Source: Polytrichum commune
Taxonomy: Eukaryota; Streptophyta; Polytrichopsida; Polytrichales; Polytrichaceae
Assembly: GCA_950295325.1 (NCBI GenBank)
Contig: OX485803.1
Location: 9,052,001 to 9,116,000, forward strand
Direction of reading: 5' to 3'
DNA length: 64,000 nt
A model generated the notes under the pieces. That model ran no database searches. It saw nothing but the letters and a program-made list of their open reading frames with translations, and was not told where the DNA came from. The translations under genes were made by a program, and so were the position numbers. Positions 39,526 to 51,900 of the stretch are shown here, in pieces; the first letter of the stretch is position 1; each line of letters starts with the position of its first letter.

Positions 39526-39786
39526 TGTTAAGACATGATGAATGTCATCCATTCACTCTCCGGTTCCATCCATAGCTTAGTAAGCATACCTACCCGACTA
39601 GTCCTTAATAACCAGTTAAGTCACAGTAGGTAGATAGCGATAAGGTAGATGGATGATAACTCTAGTCACACTATAAACCTTAACCCCAGTTAACGAATTT
39701 TCTTCACCCCTATATAATGTTAATGGAATAGAGCTCCGGCTCATTCTTTGATGCTCATATTTTTTGTTTATGTTTGTCTCTCAACA
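39526..39786 (+). repeat. 3' LTR of the copia element
   Basis: It begins TGTTAAGACATGATG directly after the purine tract and ends CTCTCAACA, giving TG...CA borders over 261 bp. A TATA-like CTATATAATG lies at 39711-39720. The sequence after it (CATTCAATG...) belongs to the interrupted LINE. Confidence 0.7.
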
Positions 39787-40370
39787 CATTCAATGTGCAA
39801 ATTGTGCCTCCTACAAAGAACATTTTTGGCACCCCAAGTCTTGTCAAAATCTTGAAGCAGAGCCATCGCTAAGAAGCTACTAATCTAAATGAGTTCGGTC
39901 ACCCGTTTCCAGGCCATTTCACCGTAGATAATAAGTTCGTCCCAAATCTGCTGTTTGACCCTAGATTCACGCCATTGTGTATGGTTAAACACTTTGTCGT
40001 TGCGCTCGATCCAGATGGTCCACAACGTAATATCTTTAAGGAGATGCCAAATTTTGATCATTTTACCGTATTTCTTAGGGATTCTTTCCCCGAAGAGTGC
40101 TTGCTTCCAATTGAAGCTGTCATAATTGCCCGTGCGTACCCCGCAGAGTTCATGCATAATGAACGTGGCCCATCTCCATGCCCTCCTAGCTTGAATGCAG
40201 TCCCAAATTTTATTTTTAACCGATTCACTAGTGTTGGGGAGACAAAAAAAATGTATTGCTTAGAGATAGAGACCGGCGTAATGCGGGCTCTCCATTCATT
40301 GACAGCCACCGCTTTATGCCAAATTGACCACATGAACGCATCTTTTGACCATTTACATTCACGTGATATA
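39787..40370 (-). mobile_element. LINE fragment with the zinc-binding end of reverse transcriptase
   Basis: On the minus strand, broken frames encode KDAFMWSIWHKAVAVNEWRA, NYDSFNWKQALFGERIPKK, ITLWTIWIERNDKVFNHTQW and, nearest the copia junction, FDKTWGAKNVLCRRHN. The WxxWHK...NEWRAR and LWTIWxERN pieces are typical of the zf-RVT region at the C-terminal end of plant LINE ORF2. The frames need several frameshifts and the 5' part of the LINE is missing. Together with 35050-35277 it forms the two sides of one LINE. Confidence 0.75.
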
Positions 40371-40399
40371 GTTTTCTAACCTTGCAACTTTGGCTTATC

Positions 40400-41620
40400 C
40401 ATCATTGTAAAACACAGTGTGATTTCTATTTTTGGATTAACCCTAGGTATCTACACCACTGTCCTCTCCCACTTCCAGGGCAGGCACTGACAAATCTTCC
40501 ATCTTTGAATCAGCCTTTAGAGCAGTGTGTATGTTTGACAAATTTCATTTGACATTCAACTTCAAATCCAAAGTGTCACGTGACGTTTTCAAAAATAAAA
40601 ATGAATGTCAATTGACATGTATAGTTTATTCTACAATGTCTTCTCAATTTTGGGTTACACAAAATTTTAGAAAAACTAATATTTTGAATAATCAAAATAC
40701 AATCTTGATTTGTAACCAAAAAAAAACTATCAATCAAGCGTAAGTATCTTTTGGTGTCAATCGAGCATAAGTATTTAAGTTGTAGGTATTTAAATATATT
40801 AAGTATTTAAGTGAGTGTAGGAAGTTTCTCCTACTATTATGGGTTATGTTTTCCAAATACTTGAGCTGCAATTTATAGTACTTAAGTTGCCTAGTAATAC
40901 CTGCTATTCCAATTTCTAGCATGTCGATTGACATGCATTTTTTTGTGTGCGAGTTTTTGCATGTCAAAAGTGAAAAACTTGCAAAAACTTTGTCAGACAT
41001 GCACACTCCTTTAGAGCATGATACAATACCCAACTCCAATCAAATTTGAAGGGAATGTTTAATAGGTATTAAGGCATATTGGGTGTTATTTGGTTTGTTT
41101 TCATGTTCCCCAACTTCTACCAAGGAGATTTACATAACGAAATCTATAATGGAGATTTAGCTAAAACCGGATTGAAAATTGACCCTCCCATTATTTAGTT
41201 ATGGTTATTGGAAGTGTGTGTTTGTTGATTCTTTAACTGATAAATAAGTCTTCCTAATTGTGTTCATGAATGAGTGTGAAGTAGTTAATAAAATTTGAGA
41301 ACATAGTTCAATCTCTTTTAAACATGTGTCTTTATAGTGTTTGTTATTTGATCTTCACCAAATCACATACCAATCAAATATAGGCATCCATTTTAAGAAA
41401 GGTTACTAAATTACACCTTCATGCCTTACAGTAGCATCCATAAGAACTTGGAACTTAGGTGGATTTTTTTTATAGGAGTAACGTTTAAGGCATAAAACTC
41501 CTCACACATCATAAGTTCAAAGAATGGTTTTTTGCATTAGGTTCTAGACTTCCTGTTATCTTCTCTATTCCTTCAGCTGTATTTAGCTAATTTACCCACC
41601 CATTGTTAAAGAGGAGATAA
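40400..41620. other. Spacer without recognisable feature
   Basis: A+T-rich, with small local repeats of TAAGTATTTAAGT near 40770-40815. No gene seen. Confidence 0.4.
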
Positions 41621-41629
41621 AGCTAACTA

Positions 41630-42800
41630 CTGTGCGGTTTGAGAATTACATTATCCACATCAGTCAGACATGGTCTCCGAGGCTCAACCAATGAAATGAA
41701 ACTACAGTTCTCAGGAAGATCTATGTGTGGTACCACCTACTTTCTGTAACCAACAATCACAACTTCTTCACCTCCTTGTACCATTAACTCTGATCTAGAA
41801 ATAAATTTCAGAAATTCTTTGAGATCAACTTTACTAAACAAGGACACCATCTGTGAAAATTAGCATCCCCTAATAATTCAATATTTAATGGATCCTTCAC
41901 GTGGTCCATAGTATCTGACATGTTTGCTTTTGTAGGTGTTTACCTATATCGCTGTCACTTTCGTCTAAGGATGTCTAACTGCCAGAAAGTCTAATGATTC
42001 CATTGGAATAAACATTCGCTATTTGAGAGCCCACCATTGGATTGGACACTTTCATTAAATTCCTACTAGGGGCTGATGGTTTGAACAAGCATTAGGCAAG
42101 ATCCATAACCCAACAATATCTGGAATTTTTTGTTGTGGAGAGCTTACACTACTTGTCACCAATGTGGTGCCCAAGAGATGCTGCTTAACCCTGAAAGGTC
42201 GAAGAGCGATGATGAGAGTTAGTGTCAAAAGCACACTACCTTCACCTTTTCTTCAATTTGTCAACCAGTAGAGTAATCCTCTATTGGATGTTTTTAGCAC
42301 TAAGCCTACCTTCGCGCTTGTTCAAAATACATAATTCCTTTAAAGACTAGCAAATGAAATAGTTAGCAAATGCTCTCAATATCAATCGATTGAGAATCTA
42401 AATAAACATCAAATTTCCAAAAGTTTAGAACATGGATAACAGGCTCCTCATGATGTGCAAGGGTTCCCAAAATGGAACAAAACTTCAATGTTGACTCTGC
42501 TCCAGATGCTTTTCAACCAATAACTTCATTCAATAATAGATTTCTGTGCAATATGTACTGTGTTCACAAATTGATGCAATGGTCCAAGGTTCCACAAATC
42601 CACAAAAGAACTTGAACTTAGAGGTTCCAAAATCAAGTCACTGCACTGTTTTACGCCAGTAGCGCAGGCTAAGTTCTCTGTCATTTCATTTATTATTAAC
42701 CAGAGAACTTTCAGATTTTTTTTCAAACACAATGGTCCACTCAAATCTGGAATTATATTCTTCATCAGATTTTGGTAATGCAATCCATCAGAGAAAAGGA
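41630..42800 (-). pseudogene. Decayed coding copy of an unrecognised protein
   Basis: Several minus-strand stretches look strongly coding, but they lie in different frames with stops and no splice sites between them. In order they are DLILEPLSSSSFVDLWNLGP (about 42650-42590), LKFCSILGTLAHHEEPVIHV (about 42495-42420), LVTSSVSSPQQKIPDIVGLW (about 42165-42100), QIANVYSNGIIRLSG (about 42030-41980) and, after a gap, KEFLKFISRSELMVQGGEEV and PENCSFISLVEPRRPCLTDV (about 41830-41650). Even, intronless spacing suggests a processed pseudogene. A degraded exon cluster is the alternative. I do not recognise the parent protein. Confidence 0.4.
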
Positions 42801-43600
42801 TACCTCATCATAAAATACCAAAGGGAGTCACTCTATTTACACATCAAAAGTACAACCCAGTTTATCAGAAGCCCACAGTGACGACCAATAGAACAGCAAC
42901 TGGAACAGACTTGTTCTAGCATCTGTTCTACGTCATGCTAAGAACGTCATCTGGTTTCATGGTTTTTTCTCACTTCTTGTTACGAACTGAGTTAAAGTTA
43001 TTGAAATTGACCCAATTTGTTGATATCATATAGGGCTACACGTATGTCAAGACATACTTTGCAAAAAAAGTACAAATCAAATGCATTTTCATAAACCAGA
43101 TCATGTTTTTATCATGACCTTAGATCACCACTACCACCCTATTCTCAAAGAGAATTAGGGAATCCAAGGATCAGAGTGAACAATGCTTTTAATTGTATGA
43201 CACGAACAGCATGCATGACTAGCATAATTGTCTTCCATACACATCTAAGAATTCTCACCAGATCTCAATGTGGAGGAGATCAGTATAACTCCACAAGCAA
43301 ACAAGGCAACCATGGTGTTAAAAACAACTACTCCTATGACGAAATAGGATTAGTCCAAGCCAGAGCTTTTATATAGTGTACATTATTCTACAAAGATTAT
43401 TCTACAAAGATTACAAGGTGCACATCTGAAGATCTACTTCTTCTTAAAGCTTGGTTACCAATCTATTGTGAAAAAACATCAGTTATACCATCATCGCATT
43501 TAAAATCATCTCATCAAGGGATCTTTGATCACATACTTGGAACGGCTGACATCATTCTTGAACAGTTTGTCAAGTCAACACCTTGCTCTTGCCACGAACT
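42801..43600. other. Spacer between pseudogene and membrane-protein gene
   Basis: The right part is presumably 3' UTR of the gene ending at 43610. No other feature seen. Confidence 0.3.
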
Positions 43601-43609
43601 CTAGTCTCA

Positions 43610-45441
43610 CTAATTAGCAGCCTCCCAGACGGCGTTTCCTGCCAGGCCATAGATGCATGTTGTCAGCGTGTGTATATGTATATGTACACAGAAGTAGCAG
43701 ACACGGATTGAGAAGGTGAGACTCAGGACCCAGATTCTTTAAGAAACTCCCAAACATGACCACATGATGCAAAATTGGTTGAAAGGAGGCCACAGACGTT
43801 CAAAATTGCCAGTCTCAAAACAGACTTGTGCCTAACCTTGAGGAGCTTGCATTCAAGGCTGGTTACTTTTTTTTTTGGTTAGGGTCATGCTTTAAACGGA
43901 CGTTTTAAGCCTTAGATACAAAGACAATGTCTTGGATCGAAGTTGAAAGCGGACAATTCGACCCAATCAAAGAGGGACCACCCTTGAAACCAAGCTCCCC
44001 AGTCTTGAGCACATGTCAAGGCCAAAATTCCTTACCTTGGCCCACCAAACTCCGTTCGAAACGGGCATGTTCAAACGTGTGGGGCTCCACATAAGAGCTG
44101 ATGGAGGAATTCTGTCGTCCTGTTCCCTCCTACAAAGAAAAGTGAAAAACTCTCGGATATAATTTGTGGTCGAATGGATCAAAATGACACTCACTCTTTG
44201 AGTTCGGAATACACCAATAAATCTGGATGTCCGTTGTGGCGGGAACACCTTATTATATAGCATTGTCAGCCCAAATGCACCACCAGTTGCTGCCAGACCA
44301 ATCAGAGCTCCATATCCGGATGGAAAGGCTGCACAATACACCAAACACAAATATGTCATTCAAATGAGGCACAGTTTTCTTTCCTACTTTACCATCAAGA
44401 TGCTTCAGCAGAGCTTTCACCCAAGACGAGCTTTAACAATGACGGGCAGAAGCTCAAATTACATAAGCAAAGGAGAATGGAAGGGAAAAGCCACTTGAAG
44501 TCAATGAACCATCACGAGAAATGGAGATTCGGAAATTAACAAGACCGTCTTGAACTTGGTTAAAACGTCAAAGACATACAACAACAACAACAACAACAAC
44601 AACGCCACTAAAAGGTTTCGATCCATTCCTTGCACTCCAATCAATTAGGTGTATTCATCTGCCAGCATAACCCCAATGGCACAGTGCTTGGAGGGACTGT
44701 CACAGCAGTGAGGGGTCACCTTATTATTTTTTGGGTGCAATCTGGCCTTCCACAAGTGTGTTTTTTGGGCTCCGTAAAGCCAAATTGGACCAGAAATAAT
44801 AAGATGACCTTTTTCCTTGAAAACTAAAACTTGAAAGAAGGGGGCAAAAAGGCCAGCAGGACAATATGGGTTGGACGTCACTGCCAACTTCGCATCAATC
44901 GCCTCAAACGCCGCGTACACAGCTTATTTCATTGCCAACAAATCTGCCATGATAGCGCATACCATGTGACCTAATTCCAATTTTTAGGAAACATTTGAAG
45001 CCTATCACCAACTTTAATTTAGATTTTAAAATTTTAACATTTTAAAAGGGAAAAAAACATATGACATGCTCCATTGTGCATTCCGCAGCCCACACGCAGA
45101 TACTCATTAAACCAAATTTAAATATTATTTTAAAAAACCCACAAAAAACACACTGATGTCTTAAATCCGATTGATCTCCAATTCTACAACAACTTCAGAT
45201 AATTAGAGTAGAAATTCTTCAAAAAGAAAAAAACACCATACTTACCGAGAGCAAAGGCAGCGCCAGCTCCAATCGCAGCGCCAATACCGCACCACGAGAC
45301 GGGGACGATGCACTTACTCACGATCGACTTGAGCTTCACGAAGATGCGAGATCGCATGATCGGCCACACCGCCGTATAAACACGGTTCTTTAACCATTGC
45401 CGGAAGCGAGACCATCCCCCAAACCCCATGCCGCCGCCCAT
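43610..45441 (-). CDS. Small glycine-rich membrane protein of unknown function, four exons
   Basis: The exons are 45441-45246, 44328-44195, 44129-44036 and 43638-43610, with donors GTAAGT, GTGAGT and GTAAGG and acceptors TTGTGCAG, TTTGTAG and CTGGCAG. All junctions are in phase (1, 0, 1) and give 150 residues. The N-terminus is basic and amphipathic (MGGGMGFGGWSRFRQWLKNR), which could serve as an organelle-targeting or membrane-surface helix. Two Gly/Ala-rich membrane segments follow (IGAAIGAGAAFALG and GALIGLAATGGAFGL). The tail is hydrophilic (SYVEPHTFEHARFERSLVGQ) and ends in VWEAAN. Intron 2 is only 65 bp. I cannot name the family. The coherent phases and the absence of internal stops argue for a real, working gene. 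Confidence 0.7.
44580..44602 (+). repeat. (AAC)n microsatellite
   Basis: Eight or so AAC units inside the first intron of the membrane-protein gene. Confidence 0.85.
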
Positions 45442-45916
45442 GCTTAAAATTTCGCAATCTCACAATCTCGCAATCTCACATCCACATACCGACTTCGCCA
45501 AATCCCGTAAACCCACAATGCCTTGCCTGCTTGTTCTACAATTCGCCATCATCATCGCAAGAAGCCCCCATCCTGTCATTCCATTCCCGGTAAGTTCTGC
45601 AATCACATGCGACATCGACATCGACATGTTCTTCTTCCCCAATCATAACAGGACTACAAATCTCTGTGCATTGCGCCTTGAATCCGCAAACTGCATCGAA
45701 TGTGATCATCTACACCACTTGATTTTGCTCCCCACCTAATCGCATTCAAAAGCTCCGACCACATGAGTCACGCCAGCAAGAGAGATGGACACGTGGTGAG
45801 TTCTTGCCACGTGTCGTACTCTCTAAAAGTCTTCCTTGTCGGTGAGAAAAGATGGAGCCGAAAACAGAGTGACAAGCAGACTTTTGCTTCAAGCTTCCGT
45901 GGAGGGAAACAAAAGG

Positions 45917-45989
45917 CACTCCCGGTGGGACTCGAACCCACAATCCCCTGATTAGAAGTCAGATGCCTTATCCATTAGGCCACGGGAGC
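45917..45989 (-). tRNA. trnR-UCU: tRNA-Arg (anticodon UCU)
   Basis: The 73-nt cloverleaf is complete on the minus strand. The acceptor arm GCTCCCG pairs with CGGGAGT (one G-U). The D stem is GCCT/AGGC with an A box TGGCCTAATGG. The anticodon arm is TCTGA-CTTCTAA-TCAGG, so the anticodon is TCT and reads AGA. The T arm is GTGGG-TTCGAGT-CCCAC and the discriminator is G. CCA is not encoded. There is no intron. It looks functional and of nuclear type. Confidence 0.95.
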
Positions 45990-48900
45990 TCTTGATGACA
46001 ACCTTTCTCTCCATAGGCTTATATTGTACTATATTATACGATAGAAATGCATGGTATTTCGTTCTAGTGAAATTATTATTGAAAACTACTACGTGGCGGT
46101 GGTAATTGATTTGGATCACTCTAGTTTCATGCAAACAAGTTCAATAGTAGTTCACAACAACCTTGATTGTTGTCCCAAGATGTACTAAGGTAGAAAAATC
46201 AAAAACAGTGAATGACCAACTACTAGTGCACTGGACTAGGGGTAGAATGATTCTTGCGTGGACCCAAAATGTTTGATTGTGAAAGTGGTGGCTTGAAAGA
46301 TACAGTGATTGGCTAGATAGGTGTGGCTTCATGCCACTTGTGATCACTTTTGGGTGTCATTGAGTTAACTGCTTTTGTGTGCATTTGTATGTAGAGTGGG
46401 GTATTTTGATGCTCAAATTAGAGAGAATCTTGTGTAAATAGAGAGGGTTTGACTTACTTACCTCCTTGGGAAAATGAAACTGATTATTACAAGGAATAAA
46501 ATTACGAAACAACTCACATTCCTCATTATTTCCTCTACTCCATCTCTAGAAGATATTGTATGAATTTCAAGCCACTCTTTCTAGCCAAATCAGCTTCTTT
46601 TCATCATTTTCCGTATATATACCCTATGGCATCAATATTTTTTTGGAAATTATCTCGGGAAAAAGTTGGAGGTCAAAAAATGGGCGAGAGGAAAGTATTA
46701 AGTATGAGTGTACATCTCATCCATTCAACACAATAACTTGATCCCTTATAGGTTTGTGGTTGATTCATCTCAAATGACTTGAAGTTTTTGAACTACATTG
46801 ATTATTCCAATTAATGGGTGTCACTATTTCGAGTTGCACAGTGCTATAATATTTAATGAGAACGTATTATTTTACCAAGAAAAGTCATTTATGTTCTATA
46901 ATGCTTGAACAACCTATTAGACTTTCGTTACTAAAGATTGAACTCTTGAGTAAGACTTCATTGCACTGCGTAACTCAAAAATATTAACACACACTAATTG
47001 GGATAATCAGTGTAGACTCATTCCAACAACAACAAAATTTCAAATTTGGACTACATGCTATTTCACGAAGTTTGTGTTGGATGAATGAGATCGCTCCCTT
47101 TCGTCCAAAAAAATACATTGGAAGCGTTAAATTTTTGACTTTGAAGGAATAAATTATAGGTATGATTGTTGATCATGTTGATTTATATACCTTACTTGTA
47201 CCATGTTTGTACCAGAGTTGGACTAGTATCCACTTTTTTTTTTTTAAAAACCATTCATGTATCTATAATGAGAATTTCACATTTTTTTTATACCAATAGG
47301 GTATAGGTGTTTGACGGTATTTATGTTTCAATACCATTTGGGTCTACATGTCATGCAAGAACTTCATAATTAGGTGAAGTCCGTGTAATTTCAATATGGT
47401 TTAGAATGGTATTGGCCTAAGTAAAGGGCTATGTGATGCTCCACCCAACCAGTCAGGACAATTGGTGCATTTATCTAGAACTCATGATTTATATTTTCAA
47501 ATATACATATTAGTACATATTTTGATGTTGAGACCATTTATAAGTTGTTTATTTGATATGTACTGTGGCGGGTAGTGAAAATTGTCCCCTACATGTTCAT
47601 TTTGAGGATTCATGTACATTATTATTATTATTGTTATTATTAGTATTAGTATTATAGGTTTCATGATATATGCACTCAATTGAAAGAATCTAGGATAAAA
47701 CAATTGTTTAAAAGTTTTGAACTTTCGAGTCATATCAAATATATATTATAAAATGGAAGACCAAGGCCTCCACCTTTAGCTCAAGCAAATGAGCATCTCC
47801 ATTGTGTTTAAAACCAAATATTAAGACGTCACTATCTTTCTTGTGATTGCACAAATCCAAACATATTGATTCACAAATTGATGATACAGAGGGAGATTCA
47901 AAAACTATATGGCAATCTTCAAAGGCAATTTTAATTTCGTGGACACACAAATATAGGCTAAGTCACCACATGAGATTTGAAATTGCACAAAATTTTCAAT
48001 TTTCACAGCTTCATGTTGAAACTAATGCTTAACCCTCACTGTGTTGACACCATACTCTAGTTTTATCGACCAATTCAACTCAATAATCAAGAGGAGATAC
48101 AAACATGATGATACTTTCTTGACTCATTGATATTCGTTGCCCAAGACTTGGCAAATCAAATGAAGGCGATGCATGCAACTAAGAAGCAGTGGGAGACACA
48201 TGCAACTCTTGTATCAAGATATACTTTACATGGTTTTTGTATTATTATGTAGTTGTAACTTGTAGGACAAGAATCTAGTTTACTGGGTCCTTTAATCATT
48301 AGCACTACACTATATATTGTATTTAGTGCCATATGGTATTTTATGTCATTGTGATAAGTTTTTTAGTGACACTTCTATGATCAAGTTTATAGATATTGCC
48401 ATCCCAACTTACTTTCAGTTCATCCAAATGCCAATTATCGAAATAACGTTTGCTATATCATGCATCCTAACATTTATGTGATGAAATGTTGTCATAAATG
48501 ATTAAAATGTGGATGACAATAATTAGTGAGTGACAATAATTGCAATTGTAAATCTATAATGCCCAAATGATTTTTTTTCCAAGGAATGACAAATAATGTT
48601 AGGTTTACATTTAGTGTTGGTGACACTACATGGGTGCTTTACAATTGAGATTAAGCAAGACAATTAAAATTGGTGACACTAAATATAATATTTAGTGTAG
48701 GACCACTCTCCCATGACAAAGATATTTAACATGAGGAACTGAAAACAAGGGATCTATGTCATGACAAAAGTGAAATATTCATTGGCCACATGGCTCAAGT
48801 GCAAATTTGTGATTGCACTACCGTAGTGCAAAGGAGAAGTCCTCTTAAGAAGATTGCTCTTTTATATGTGTGCACACAACCACCGTCCACTCTCAAGCAT

Positions 48901-51900
48901 CTAAGTGTTGCAATGACTAACCTACTTGGGAGTCACAATGAACAACTAACCACAAGTAGCATTTTTTTCTCTCTTTCTTGCATGCACATCAAATTCGAAG
49001 CCAACCCATACCCAACCCACCCTCCTCTTCAATTCAACTCTAGTGCATAGAGATGTACGTCTGAAGAACATCTTTTAATTGAAATGCACATGCATAGAAC
49101 ATGCCCAAAAACAATGGTTGAAACTTTAATGGTCGACCACTTTGGAGTTCATCACAAAGGCGAGAAACCATCTCCGACTTTAGGTCATCAATAGAATAAC
49201 TCATATACACAAAGATTCTCTCACCTTGACCCACCAAATATCAACACTTGGGTGATGTTAGAATTTTGATACCCGAAAGTAGGTTTTTTGAAACCATTAA
49301 TTATGATGATTGTTATTATTGATAGCCATGCATTCACCTGTATATTGGTCCAACATTGGGTTTGTACCAAGCTACCCAAAAGCTTGCAAGGGTCCAAAGG
49401 ACTCGCATTGAAAAAGCATGGCCTGCACATGAGGAGATGCCTACCTACTTAATAAGGTACGTACATAACACACATCATAGTTGTTTTGAACCAGGACAAA
49501 GCTATGTTTCCAGCTGCATGGGATTCGGCAAATGAGACTCATGTCCCCTCCCCACCTGACTTTAGCTAAGTCTACAAGCTGGTTCTAAACATTTTGGCGC
49601 TGGCCGGGTTGGCCTTCTGTCTCAAAAGAAAAAGAAAAGAAAAAAGAAAGTTGGTTTTAAAAACACGGCCTTCACACCATCGACATTATCTAGTGCCGAG
49701 CCTAGTTGGCCAATGATGTGGCATGGTTTACAAGTGGAGGTTTTAAGCCTCAAGCACCGACCCTCCCATCGGTACCTAGACATGAGGCAAGAATATAGGA
49801 GCTTTAAAAGTGTCACCTCCCACCCTTGTCATTGGTTGTTTTTTAGTCTTAGCTATGAAGGCACGAGGAACTTCATTAACAAAAACAAATGGTTAGATAG
49901 ATGAGTAGTAAGGGATTTGGGGATGGGACAAAAATTATCCAACACTCATGGCTTGGTAGATTAAACCATGAACATGTGTGAAAGCTACTTAACTAAAACC
50001 TACTCAAACATTTATGAAACAAGTTCTTTTAGATTTACTGGAATAGCCGGATGCCTCCCCTATAACCGAGGGAGCTTTACCTGATTTTTAGGAAAGACTT
50101 TGATTATTTGGTAAAGTCAGGTGGGGAGGGGGCATCCGGGATTCAAGTCTATCATATCACATTCTGAAGAAATTGACGAGGTTGTGATGATGTAAGTACA
50201 TGATAATTTTGCCCAATTGCAAAGTGCTCACCAGTAAAAAGCTCTGGAGCCTCGACCCCTAAAGGCCTTCAAGGACATGAGTGGTAACGCATCTTTCGAA
50301 AGGGTTCACAAGCACATGTGGTTCCTGGCACTCTTGAATTCACTAGAAATTGCGTGCCCGTGGATGATCAACACTAGCCAAAACAAGTTGAATACATCAC
50401 TCAAGTACCACGTTTTGTGGCTTTGGTTGGCTAAACTTTTACAAGTTACAAGTACGGCTTCATCCCTCGGGGTTTTTTTATGACATCTTGTTAGGTTTAG
50501 ATCTTAATCAAACAATGTTCACTTGCATCTACTAGTGGTGTATATATGCAATGGACTACTCTCACTCAAATAAACACTCCAGTCCCACTTTGTTATCCTT
50601 GGGGTTCGCAACGTCTACATATGCTCATCTCGAAGCCCAAGACTTAACGGACTTTCATTTTTGTGAAACAAAGGTTGTTTGTGTGGTTCTAAGGGTATCA
50701 CTTGTTGTAAGATGGACCTTTGTCTATATCATGACTAACATTTTGATTAGTAGTTTGTTGACTTTGTATCTACATGTTCAGCTACCCACAATTGACATGC
50801 CTCAAGCCTTAAATAAGTGCGGTTGTGAGCACTTTTGGTCCCACCCATCCATACAAGAGACTTCATAAAGGGACTTTGTAGCACTCTCACCTTCCTCTTT
50901 TTTCTATTCTCTCGAGGCTCTTGGTGGTTGTGGCTCTCAACCTTTGGTGGTTGTGAACCTCGGCTTGTAGAATATGTGTCTTTAACTCTCAGTTTATGTG
51001 AGAGTTATTTGTGGCTATTGGATTATGTTTAAGGATTTTTTTTTGGTTTGTGTTCTTTGTGGTTGTGCTCTTTCATTTGTTCTCTTTGAGCTTTTGTATT
51101 TAGTTTTAGTACCTTAGTAATCTCTCTTACTCTACTAATTGAGAACATTTCTTAAATATCTCATATCCTAGTTTTGAATTATTCTCTCTCTATTTCTCAT
51201 TATTCTTGGATCTCTTTTAAACTTTGGATTTCATTCTTAGTTTTTCTATATTCAAAATATTTTAATATCTCCTAAGTTTGAAGAATTATTAGATCTCTCA
51301 TAGTCTCCTAGATTTAAATAATTATCAGTTCTCTGTCTTAGTCTTTTATCTCTCTATTGGACTTCATTTAAGAATCAAATCTCAACCTTGTTTTCTTCAC
51401 TTCAAAACATTATTGGATCTCCATTAATTTTCTTATGTTGAATTGAAGCATAATTGAATCTTTTCCAGTTTCTTAACTTTTAGTTAATATCGATTTTATC
51501 TTATTCTCTTAACTTTATTTTTTATGGAATTAATTCAAAAATATATTTTTTATCTTAATTTTTTGTTATATTAAAATCAAAAACAAAATATGAACAATTC
51601 CATCACATGCGAGTTATCTTTTCAATTATCTTAATGAATTCTTTTAAGTTTGTTTTCTTTTGATATCCTAACATGGGGGATCATAATGGGTCATTAAGCA
51701 CTCAAGTATCAAATTTCAAAATGAGATCTTCTAACTTATCATTAAAAATATTGCTCAAAAGGTAATGACTAAATATGGTTTTGGATGTAGATTTCATGAC
51801 CTAAAATATTTTGAAGTTGCAATTTTTTCCATTTTCCTTGAATTCATTATAAACTTGAGGGCCACATTACAAAAATTTGTAGGAAATCATCAATTTAATG

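Larger units (their letters stand above)
35300..39786 (+). mobile_element. Ty1/copia retrotransposon, broken
   Basis: Fossil Ty1/copia element on the plus strand. In order it holds a leader with short repeats (35339-35605), gag (from 35725, MATQRQPHEIGTHPFFFDPL), a CCHC zinc knuckle near 36570-36615, an aspartic protease (LLDSASTH, 36778-36801), an integrase (37400-38010, with DNAMEFKS), part of reverse transcriptase (IYVDDLNSIGT, then YCLGLQIKHY) and RNase H (up to 39438). The order integrase before reverse transcriptase defines copia. A polypurine tract (GAGGAGGAG) precedes the single recognisable LTR. No 5' LTR is found. It is broken, with roughly half a dozen or more breaks, and of at least moderate age. 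It lies inside a LINE. Confidence 0.9.
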